64,000 nt of DNA from Arthrobacter agilis. Its GTDB lineage: Bacteria; Actinomycetota; Actinomycetes; Actinomycetales; Micrococcaceae. The stretch's first letter is position 1. The number at the start of each line of letters is the position of its first letter. A program made the position numbers and the translations under genes. The notes beneath the pieces are model-generated. The model had not been told where the DNA came from, made no database searches, and saw only the letters and a program-made list of their open reading frames with translations. Below are positions 57,264 through 64,000 of this stretch, piece after piece. The stretch covers positions 372,001 through 436,000 of the forward strand of contig NZ_VHIM01000002.1 in NCBI RefSeq assembly GCF_006494655.1, in the 5' to 3' direction.

Positions 57264-58632
57264 CACCACAACGACCGGCCCCAAGCCCAGATTATGGGCG
57301 AAGAGTCTGTCCATCGTCGGCGGCTTCCTGCTTCTCCAGGTGACCTTCTTCCTCCTGCTGATCGCAGGACAGGCCGTGCCGGACGAGCCGATCATCGCCA
57401 ACCTCGTCAACTCGGTGGATGCGGGCACCTACGGGCCATCGGGAGCGCCGGACCGCATGGGCGGCGTGTCGGACACCTTCACCGAATGCGTGGTCGTGGG
57501 CACAGGACTCAGCGCCCTCGATGGGGAGACCGCGCTGGACCGCGCGGTATACATGCCACGTATCTCCAACTGCGAGCAGGGCGCCGACGACATCCGGGCG
57601 CTGGCGGCGGATCAGGACTCGGCGCACGGCGCTTACTACAAGTATTGGGCGGGCTACACCGCGATCACCCGTCCGGTCCTGGCGGCGACAGGCCTTGAGG
57701 GGCTGCGGATCGTAGCGGGTGCCATGCTTCTCGGCTCACTGGCACTGGCCTTCTCCCAGATAGCACGAAGGACCAGCGGATTTGCGTCCCTGGGTCTTCT
57801 GGCTCCGCTGGTGATCTCGACGAATCTCATGTCCACCCCCTCCACCTCGTTCAGCCAGGCGATGTCGATCTCCTTCATCATGATCAGCACCGCTCTCGTC
57901 GCCTGGGGAGCGGGAGGGAGTTGGACCAGACTGATCTGCTCGACATCGTTGGGAGCAGCACTCTTCTGTTTCGTCGATCTGCTGACGACTCCTGCCATTC
58001 CCTGGGCGCTCGGCGCGGTGGTCGGCGCTGTCATCGTTTTCTGTCGGTCCGGACGTCTTGGCCGAGCATCCATTGCAGGCGTGGGGATCGCCGTCCTCTG
58101 GCCGCTCAGCTTCGGTCTGACCTGGGTATCGCGGTGGGTCATCGCCGCGGCTTTCCTCGGCTGGGAGGAGGTCATGGCATTCGTGCGAAGCAATGTCGAG
58201 TACCGGACCACGGGTGAATGGCCAGGGGTGGAAGATGCATTCGGGGTGCCGACGAGGAAGAACGTCCTGTACTGGTGGGATCAGATACCGACCGCACCCT
58301 GGACTCTTCTCGTCATGTCGGTGCTCGTCTGTATCGTGATGATCGTCGTCCTCCGGCGCCATGGCGTGTGGGGCGCGTTGTCGGCGGTCGTGCTGTCCCT
58401 ACCCGCTCTGATCATCCCGGTCTGGTACGAGGTGCTCAGCAACCATTCACAGATCCACACCTTCTTTGCCTACCGGGGCGTGCCGACCATGCTGGGGATC
58501 GTTCTGTTCGCGTGTGTCGCCGTCGCACTCTCACGGCCTCCTCTTGCTACGTCCCGAGGGTCGGTCTCGTCCGGACGTGCGAGGTCGGAGCCAGTTCTGC
58601 AGCATGATGAAAAGGGGTACGAACCGTCGTGA
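57253..58632 (+). CDS. Polytopic membrane protein of the polysaccharide locus
   Basis: This 459-residue protein has about nine membrane helices and a large first loop (residues 45-130) containing two cysteines (EC and NC) that could form a disulfide outside the cell. The build resembles a GT-C-type transferase or flippase, but no defining motif was recognised. The ATG at 57253 overlaps the GT2 gene by 11 bases, and its stop overlaps the acetyltransferase start (GTGA), so it is part of a tightly coupled set. Confidence 0.65.
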   Translation: MSVDTTTTGPKPRLWAKSLSIVGGFLLLQVTFFLLLIAGQAVPDEPIIANLVNSVDAGTYGPSGAPDRMGGVSDTFTECVVVGTGLSALDGETALDRAVYMPRISNCEQGADDIRALAADQDSAHGAYYKYWAGYTAITRPVLAATGLEGLRIVAGAMLLGSLALAFSQIARRTSGFASLGLLAPLVISTNLMSTPSTSFSQAMSISFIMISTALVAWGAGGSWTRLICSTSLGAALFCFVDLLTTPAIPWALGAVVGAVIVFCRSGRLGRASIAGVGIAVLWPLSFGLTWVSRWVIAAAFLGWEEVMAFVRSNVEYRTTGEWPGVEDAFGVPTRKNVLYWWDQIPTAPWTLLVMSVLVCIVMIVVLRRHGVWGALSAVVLSLPALIIPVWYEVLSNHSQIHTFFAYRGVPTMLGIVLFACVAVALSRPPLATSRGSVSSGRARSEPVLQHDEKGYEPS

Positions 58633-59225
58633 ACTACATAGCTGACACTGCCGATGTCTCGCCGGACGCCGTGATGGGTGAGGGGTCGAAGATCTGGCAC
58701 CTCGCCCAGGTGCGCGAGGGCGCGCGCCTCGGCGAGAACTGCATCGTGGGTCGCGGCGCATACGTCGGCACGGGCGTCGAGGTCGGAGCGAACTCGAAGA
58801 TCCAGAACTATGCCCTGGTGTACGAGCCCGCGGTACTGGGTGAAGGCGTGTTCATCGGTCCGGCCGTCGTCCTGACGAATGACACCTACCCGCGTTCCAT
58901 CACGCCCGAGGGAGCGCTCAAGAGCGCTCACGACTGGATCCCGGTGGGCGTCACGGTCGAACGCGGTGCTGCCATCGGCGCCCGCGCAGTGTGTGTCGCT
59001 CCGGTCACCATCGGCGCCTGGGCGACTGTAGCTGCGGGTGCCGTCGTGACGAAGGATGTGCCACCTCATGCGCTCGTCGCCGGTGTGCCTGCGAAGCGGA
59101 TCGGCTGGGTAGGGCGGGCAGGGCAGCCATTGAGGAACGACGGTGGTCGCTGGGTCTGCCCGGAGACCGCCGACGTCTACGAGGAATCGAACGGAACATT
59201 GACACTGGTAGGGGTAGAGGCATGA
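58629..59225 (+). CDS. Hexapeptide N-acetyltransferase (WbpD type)
   Basis: This 198-residue left-handed beta-helix enzyme matches WbpD/WlbB, which acetylate the 3-amino group of UDP-GlcNAc3NA. Hexapeptide repeats run from ADVSPDAVMGEGSKIWH to GAGAVVTKDVPPHALVAG, with the catalytic region around NYALVYEP and LTNDTYPRSI. The tail GRWVCPETADVYEES is typical of this group. The GTG start overlaps the membrane-protein stop, and the stop overlaps the aminotransferase start. Confidence 0.88.
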   Translation: MNYIADTADVSPDAVMGEGSKIWHLAQVREGARLGENCIVGRGAYVGTGVEVGANSKIQNYALVYEPAVLGEGVFIGPAVVLTNDTYPRSITPEGALKSAHDWIPVGVTVERGAAIGARAVCVAPVTIGAWATVAAGAVVTKDVPPHALVAGVPAKRIGWVGRAGQPLRNDGGRWVCPETADVYEESNGTLTLVGVEA

Positions 59226-60313
59226 GTAACGGATTCATTCCCGCGGCGAAACCGATCGTCGGCGATGAGGAGCGTGCGGCGGTCGACGCCGTCCTGCTCT
59301 CCGGCATGCTGGCGCAGGGCGCCGAGGTCGCGGAGTTCGAGAAGGAGTTCTCCGAGGAACTCCTTGACGGGCGCAGCGCCGTCGCGGTGAACTCCGGCAC
59401 GACCGGTCTGCACCTCGGGCTGCTCGCCGCCGGGATAGGGCCGGGTGACGAAGTCATCGTTCCCTCCTTCACCTTCGCGGCTACGGCGAATTCCGTCGCC
59501 CTGACCGGAGCAACCCCGGTCTTCGCCGATATCGAGTTGGACCACTATGCCCTCGACGTCGATCACGTGACGAGCCTGATCACCGAGAAGACGAAGGGCA
59601 TCATGCCGGTGCACCTGTACGGCCACCCGGCCGACGTCGTCGCCTTCCGTGCGCTCGCTGACCGGCACGGTATCGCGCTCTTCGAGGATGCTGCCCAGGC
59701 ACACGGTGCATCACTGGGTGGTCGCAGGGTCGGGACCTTCGGGGAGTTCGCCATGTTCTCCCTCTACCCGACGAAGAACATGACCTCGGGCGAGGGCGGA
59801 ATGGTGTCCACGGGAGATCCCGCGATCGAGCGCCGGCTGCGACTCCTGCGGAACCAGGGAATGGAAAAGCAGTACGAGAACGAACTGGTCGGGTTCAACG
59901 CGCGCATGACCAACCTGCACGCAGCGATCGGACGGGTTCAGCTCACGAAGGTGGGCAGGTGGACGGAGCAGCGTCAGTCCAATGCGGCGTTCCTCACGGA
60001 GAACATCGAAGGGCTGGCGACGCCGAAGGTCGCGGCGGACGCCGTCCATGTCTACCACCAGTACACCGTGCGGGTGGAGGGGGACCGGGACCGCTTCGCT
60101 GCCGCGCTGAAGGACGAGTACAACATCGGCTCCGGCGTGTACTATCCCATTCCCAACCACCGCCTGCCCTCGTTCGCCCGGACGGAGGATCTCCCCAGGA
60201 CGGAAACCGCGGCCCGGCAGGTTCTCTCGCTACCCGTCCACCCGTCGCTCGACGCGGAAGACCTCGATCGGATCGTCACCGCCGTCAACGCTCTGGCGAA
60301 GGCGGGTGCGTAG
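59222..60313 (+). CDS. DegT/DnrJ/EryC1/StrS aminotransferase (WbpE type)
   Basis: This 363-residue PLP enzyme adds an amino group to a UDP-3-keto sugar. Motifs are AVNSGTTGLHLGLLAAGIGPGD, PVHLYGHPAD, EDAAQAHGA and the PLP lysine in YPTKNMTSGEGGM. GVYYPIPNHRLPSF near the C-terminus is the substrate loop of the WbpE group. Between the acetyltransferase (ATGA overlap) and the oxidoreductase (3-base gap), it matches the wbp gene set. Confidence 0.92.
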   Translation: MSNGFIPAAKPIVGDEERAAVDAVLLSGMLAQGAEVAEFEKEFSEELLDGRSAVAVNSGTTGLHLGLLAAGIGPGDEVIVPSFTFAATANSVALTGATPVFADIELDHYALDVDHVTSLITEKTKGIMPVHLYGHPADVVAFRALADRHGIALFEDAAQAHGASLGGRRVGTFGEFAMFSLYPTKNMTSGEGGMVSTGDPAIERRLRLLRNQGMEKQYENELVGFNARMTNLHAAIGRVQLTKVGRWTEQRQSNAAFLTENIEGLATPKVAADAVHVYHQYTVRVEGDRDRFAAALKDEYNIGSGVYYPIPNHRLPSFARTEDLPRTETAARQVLSLPVHPSLDAEDLDRIVTAVNALAKAGA

Positions 60314-60316
60314 GGC

Positions 60317-61309
60317 ATGGGGGACCTCAGAGTAGGACTGATCGGCCTCGGGATGATGGGACGTCACCATGCCCGTGCCATTCGCGAGGTCGACGGACTC
60401 GAGCTCGTGGCGCTGGCTGATGCCTACGGGGATCCGCACGGGGTCGCGGGGGATCTTCCCCTGTGCGGATCGGTCGACGAGCTGATCGCCCATCGACTGG
60501 ACCTTGCGGTGTGCGCCGTTCCGACAGGCCTCCACGAGTCCGTCGGCCTCGCACTGGCTGAAGCAGGGGTCCACACGCTGGTCGAGAAGCCGATCGCGGA
60601 CACGGTCGAGGCCGGGCGGCGGCTGGTCGACGCCTTCGAGAGTGCAGGTCTGATCGGTGCGGTCGGGCATATCGAGCGGTTCAATCCGGCACTGCAGTCA
60701 CTCCGGGTCCGTCTTGAAGCCGGTGACCTTGGTGACGTCTACCAGATCGCCACGCGCAGGCAAGGCCCGTTCCCGGCGCGGATCGCGGATGTCGGGGTCG
60801 TGAAGGATCTCGGGACGCATGACATCGATCTCACGGCCTGGTTGGCACAATCGCCGTACTCGTCGGTCTCGGCGCGCACGAGTATGCGTTCCGGCCGCTC
60901 ACACGAAGACATGGTCACGGCGTCGGGTCAGCTGGAGAACGGCGTGATCACGAGTCACCTGGTCAATTGGCTCTCCCCGATGAAGGAGCGTTTGACCGTG
61001 GTCACCGGAGAGAAGGGGGCCTTCGTTGCCGACACACTCACCGCCGATCTCACGTTCTACGAGAACGGGACGTTCGCTACGGAATGGGAAGCCGTATCCA
61101 ACTTCCGAGGCGTGTCGGAGGGCAATATCACCCGCCTGGCGCTCACAAAGCGGGAACCCCTGCGCTCCGAACTCGAAGCCTTCCGAGATGCTGTCCTGGG
61201 TGTGGCGGACAACACCGTGACGATGCGGGAGGGACTCAACACGCTTCGCGTTGCGGAGGCGATCATCGAGGCCGCGAACACGAACTCGACGATCGGCCTT
61301 CCTGCGTGA
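60317..61309 (+). CDS. Gfo/Idh/MocA oxidoreductase (WbpB type)
   Basis: This 330-residue NAD-dependent enzyme has the Rossmann motif VGLIGLGMMGRHHARAI, the catalytic EKP in LVEKPIADT and the later GTHDIDLTAWL, where the His-Asp pair sits. In the Wbp pathway this enzyme oxidises C3 of UDP-GlcNAcA, and the aminotransferase completes the exchange. Its stop overlaps the GT4 start (GTGA). Confidence 0.9.
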   Translation: MGDLRVGLIGLGMMGRHHARAIREVDGLELVALADAYGDPHGVAGDLPLCGSVDELIAHRLDLAVCAVPTGLHESVGLALAEAGVHTLVEKPIADTVEAGRRLVDAFESAGLIGAVGHIERFNPALQSLRVRLEAGDLGDVYQIATRRQGPFPARIADVGVVKDLGTHDIDLTAWLAQSPYSSVSARTSMRSGRSHEDMVTASGQLENGVITSHLVNWLSPMKERLTVVTGEKGAFVADTLTADLTFYENGTFATEWEAVSNFRGVSEGNITRLALTKREPLRSELEAFRDAVLGVADNTVTMREGLNTLRVAEAIIEAANTNSTIGLPA

Positions 61310-62451
61310 GGGTGAGAGCAATTGTAGCGACCAGGCTGTACCCTCCGGAGGTCGGAGCCGCTGCCTTTCGGCTCGAAGCACTTACTCGCGGCCTCGAGGA
61401 GTCCGGTGCAGAGGTCCTGGTGCTCACGACGCGGCCACCGGTCCAGGGAGTATCTTCCACCACGGCAGTGAAGCGGTGGCCGGTTCTGCGCGACCGCGGG
61501 GGAAATGTCCGTGGTTATGTGCAGTACCTCTCCTTCGATCTGCCCCTGTTCTTTCGCCTTCTGGTCTCGCGCGGAAACATCGTGATCTCCGAGCCGCCCC
61601 CGACGACGGGTCTGATGGTTGCTGCCGCAACTCTGCTGCGGCGCCGGGGGTACGTCTACTACGCGGCGGACATCTGGACGGACGCGCTCGCTGCGACGGC
61701 TGCACCTGCCCTCGTGGTGAGGGTGATGCGCGCGATCGAAGGCATTGCCCTGCGTCGGGCCGGGAAGGTGATCGCCATCTCCGACGGCGTCGCCCGGCAG
61801 ACTCGGCAGTTCAACGTCGATCCCGGGAAGGTCGTCGTCGTCGGCAACGGTGTCAACACCGACATCTTCGCTGCGCGCGGGCAGGCTGCAGACCCGGGAT
61901 ACCGCTACTTCGTGTACACCGGCACCATGTCCGAGTGGCAGGGAGCCGAGATCTTCATCGATGCCCTGCGCACGGTGCTTGAGCAGTTCCCCGATGTGCG
62001 GCTCCACTTCTTCGGGCAGGGCTCGGCCGAAGAGGCCCTGCGGGCCAGGGCACTGGACGTCGCCCCGGACCGGATCATCTTCAGCGGGGTCGTGCCACCG
62101 GACGAAGCTGCCCGCTGGATTCGTGGTGCTGCGGCGTCCCTCGTCAGCATCGTTCCCGGTCAGGGATACGACTTCGCCAAACCGACGAAGATCTATGCAG
62201 CGGCGGCTTGCGGCACGCCTGTCGTCTATGCCGGTGTCGGGGACGCGGCTGACATGGTCAGCAACAGCGGACTGGGCGCGGCGAGCGCCTACACCGTGTC
62301 CGATGTCGCCAGGACGATGCTGCACTTCCTCCTGCACGAGGACACTGACAGGGGTCGGCGATCGGCCTGGGTGGAGGCGAATGCGTCGCTGCGGGTGACA
62401 GGACGGCGGGCCGCGGCTGAAGTGGTCAGCGCCCTCCGAGAAGGGCGCTGA
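61306..62451 (+). CDS. Glycosyltransferase family 4
   Basis: This 381-residue GT-B enzyme resembles WbuB/WcaI-type transferases. The N-terminal RLYPPEVGAAAFRLEALTRGL is typical, and the C-terminal half has the donor-binding GVVPPDEAARWIRGAAASLVSI followed by KPTKIYAAAACGTPVV. It probably adds an amino-sugar-acid unit. The GTG start overlaps the oxidoreductase. The 3' end overlaps the convergent epimerase gene by 26 bases within a hairpin. Confidence 0.9.
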   Translation: MRVRAIVATRLYPPEVGAAAFRLEALTRGLEESGAEVLVLTTRPPVQGVSSTTAVKRWPVLRDRGGNVRGYVQYLSFDLPLFFRLLVSRGNIVISEPPPTTGLMVAAATLLRRRGYVYYAADIWTDALAATAAPALVVRVMRAIEGIALRRAGKVIAISDGVARQTRQFNVDPGKVVVVGNGVNTDIFAARGQAADPGYRYFVYTGTMSEWQGAEIFIDALRTVLEQFPDVRLHFFGQGSAEEALRARALDVAPDRIIFSGVVPPDEAARWIRGAAASLVSIVPGQGYDFAKPTKIYAAAACGTPVVYAGVGDAADMVSNSGLGAASAYTVSDVARTMLHFLLHEDTDRGRRSAWVEANASLRVTGRRAAAEVVSALREGR

Positions 62452-62455
62452 CCAC
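62422..62455. terminator. Bidirectional hairpin inside two overlapping gene ends
   Basis: A perfect 14-bp stem (62422-62435 with 62442-62455) closes a 6-base loop CCGAGA. The GT4 stop codon (62449-62451) lies in the right arm and the epimerase stop codon (62426-62428) in the left arm. Confidence 0.8.
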
Positions 62456-63484
62456 GGCCTCTGCTGCGACGCCAGTGCCGTAGGGGGTAGCCGTGGTGGG
62501 CGCGGGTGCTGGTCGCTCGACGACCGCGGTGAGTGAGCCGAGGTCCTTCGAGACGAGGACATTCCAGCCGAGGTCCACCGTCTCGACCCATTCCGTCTCC
62601 GGGCGGATCGTGGTGCAGGGGACGCGGAGGAGGAAGGCTTCCTTCTGGAGACCGCCGGAATCGGTGATGACACCGGCGCTGTTCATCACTGCGTTGATCA
62701 GCTGCGGATAGGCCAACGGCGGTGCAACGCTAATCGCGCCTGTCGACAGATTCAGACCGTGACGGCGTGCGAGGTCGACCAGTCGAGGATGGGCGAGGAG
62801 GACCACGGGCTTGTCGAGGCGGGCGAGGGAGTCGACGATTTGGGACAGCCGGGCCGGATCATCGGTGTTGTCCGGACGATGGATGGTGCTGACATAGTAC
62901 TCGCCGGTATCGACGCCGGCAGGTAGAGCCATGCTCCTCGCCTGCACCGTCTCCCGAGTCCTGAAGAGCACATCTGTCATGACGTCTCCCACGAGGCTGC
63001 TGCGCTCCGCCAGACCCTCGTTCGCTAGATGGGCCATTGCGACTTCCGTCGGCGCGAGCAGCAGGTCCGACGCGTGATCGGTCAGGACGCGATTGTGCTC
63101 TTCCGGCATCCTGCGATTGAACGAACGAAGTCCGGCTTCGAGGTGGGCAAGGGGAATGTGGAGTTTGACTGCGGCGATTGCTGCGGCGAGCGTCGAGTTC
63201 GTGTCCCCGTATACCAGGACCCAGTCGGGTCGCTCCTGCTCGAAGATCTCCTCGAGGCCGGCGAGCATGGTGCCCGTCTGCTTGCCATGCCTGCCGGAGC
63301 CGACGCCGAGGTTGAAGTCGGGGACCGGGATGCCGAGATCCTTGAAGAAGACATCGGACATCATCTCGTCGTAATGCTGCCCGGTGTGCACGATGAGGTG
63401 TTGGGCGTGAGCATTCATCGCTGTCGCGATGGGGGCGAGTTTGACGAATTGGGGTCGTGCTCCAACCACACTGAGGATACGCAT
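62426..63484 (-). CDS. wecB: UDP-N-acetylglucosamine 2-epimerase family protein
   Basis: This 352-residue epimerase inverts C2 of UDP-GlcNAc or UDP-GlcNAc3NAcA (the WbpI reaction). Motifs are GARPQFVKLAPI, HTGQHYDEMMSD, VYGDTNSTLAAAIAAVK, HLEAGLRSFNRRMPEEHNR, TIHRPDNTDD and ITDSGGLQKEAFLLRVP. These are conserved in both WecB and WbpI; the adjacent Wbp set makes WbpI more likely. The ATG at 63484 was chosen because homology begins at MRILSVVG. It is transcribed against the rest of the pathway. Confidence 0.92.
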   Translation of the reverse strand: MRILSVVGARPQFVKLAPIATAMNAHAQHLIVHTGQHYDEMMSDVFFKDLGIPVPDFNLGVGSGRHGKQTGTMLAGLEEIFEQERPDWVLVYGDTNSTLAAAIAAVKLHIPLAHLEAGLRSFNRRMPEEHNRVLTDHASDLLLAPTEVAMAHLANEGLAERSSLVGDVMTDVLFRTRETVQARSMALPAGVDTGEYYVSTIHRPDNTDDPARLSQIVDSLARLDKPVVLLAHPRLVDLARRHGLNLSTGAISVAPPLAYPQLINAVMNSAGVITDSGGLQKEAFLLRVPCTTIRPETEWVETVDLGWNVLVSKDLGSLTAVVERPAPAPTTATPYGTGVAAEAVVSALLGGR

Positions 63485-63618
63485 GACTTCAACCTTAGCG
63501 TTTGCGGGGGGCTCTCTACACGCTGCCGGGTCGAGGACCGGAGGGGCCGGCAATACGACCTTGCGGTTCGACGGCCGTGGCTTCGAGGACGACCTGCCTC
63601 GTCGCCGGCGTGGCGTGG

Positions 63619-64000
63619 CTAGTGCTGCTTCGCCACCGTCAACCGCTGCAGTATGCCCCGTACAACTGCCTCATCCGCTGTCGAGCTCAGGATTGATGCC
63701 GCCCGATCAGCGTTCTCCTTGAAGTCGATGACCTGCTCGGAAGTCAGGTCCGCCAGAGCCGTCCGGAGCGACTCCGCGGTGAAATCGGACGTGACCCGCC
63801 CCAGGTCGTGCTCACGGATCAGCCGTGCGATCTCCTCCGACGGTCCGAAAACCAGGCCCAGGCGGGCCTGCACGAAGTCGAAGAACTTGTTGGGAAGCGC
63901 GAGCCGCTGGTTCGTCGTGGCGGGGGGCAGTTGGTACACGCCGATGTCGAACGCGTTGAGCGTGACCGGGAGCGCGGCCGGAGCAACCGGCGGATGAAAG
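63619..64000 (-). CDS. Glycosyltransferase, C-terminal part
   Basis: The gene runs beyond the right edge; 126 residues are visible on the minus strand. They contain AFDIGVYQLPP, then RLALPNKFFDFVQARLGLVF, the donor-site region of GT-B glycosyltransferases, and an acidic helix EEIARLIREHDLG. The tail is complete and ends 134 bases before the epimerase start. No stop codon interrupts the frame up to base 64000, so a GTG at 63939 is not the real start. Confidence 0.75.
   Translation of the reverse strand, partial: FHPPVAPAALPVTLNAFDIGVYQLPPATTNQRLALPNKFFDFVQARLGLVFGPSEEIARLIREHDLGRVTSDFTAESLRTALADLTSEQVIDFKENADRAASILSSTADEAVVRGILQRLTVAKQH

Overview
The window is about 64 kb of high-GC, gene-dense chromosome from an actinomycete, most likely a member of the Micrococcaceae (Arthrobacter-like). 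This is inferred from gene content and order: mtrA-mtrB-lpqB, a ComF-type gene, a long-form hpf, secA, an Rv3235-family gene, a pdtaS-type kinase convergent with whiB1, plus etfB-etfA, a cysteine desulfurase, mnmA and a MetE-like gene. Several blocks follow mycobacterial gene order, but no arabinogalactan or mycolate genes are visible here. No rRNA, tRNA, CRISPR array, insertion sequence or phage gene was found.

Layout. 1-5.2 kb: 3' end of an HtrA-type protease, etfBA, a PIG-L deacetylase, and an ECF sigma factor with its RskA-type anti-sigma factor. 5.4-9.7 kb (minus strand): a methyltransferase, trmL, a J-domain protein, and a coupled pair made of a RibD-like reductase and a FolP2-like protein. 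9.8-13.7 kb (plus): cysteine desulfurase, mnmA, chorismate mutase and a MetE-like protein without cysteine. 13.7-20.4 kb (minus): DUF4166, then a DUF58/MoxR/DUF4350/DUF4129/membrane-protein operon. 20.6-31 kb (plus): mtrA-mtrB-lpqB, comF-like, hpf, an AlkX-like glycosylase and secA. 31-36 kb: Rv3235-family and LysM proteins, two small genes, and a SAF/CpaE-like pair. 36-43.5 kb: a giant NAD-dependent glutamate dehydrogenase, a PdtaS-type kinase, whiB1 and a small membrane protein. 43.5-47.7 kb (minus): a 1373-residue FHA-FtsK/SpoIIIE ATPase.

48-64 kb is a cell-surface polysaccharide locus. Its first part makes and exports a galactofuranose-containing glycan: glf (UDP-Galf), a GlfT2-like polymerase, and an ABC permease with its ATPase. 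Next come two large membrane proteins of GT-C-like shape and a dolichol-phosphate-mannose-synthase-like transferase. These are interleaved with a nucleotide-sugar dehydrogenase, hexapeptide N-acetyltransferase, DegT aminotransferase, Gfo/Idh oxidoreductase and UDP-GlcNAc 2-epimerase. Together those five match every step from UDP-GlcNAc to a UDP-2,3-diacetamido-mannuronic acid-type sugar. A GT4 transferase and the end of another glycosyltransferase close the window.

Many gene pairs overlap by ATGA or GTGA, which points to translational coupling. Regulatory structure visible in the sequence includes eight strong intergenic hairpins, a CRP-like site before whiB1, phased CAGTC repeats and an inverted repeat before hpf, and a 14-bp hairpin holding the stop codons of two convergent, overlapping genes at 62.4 kb.
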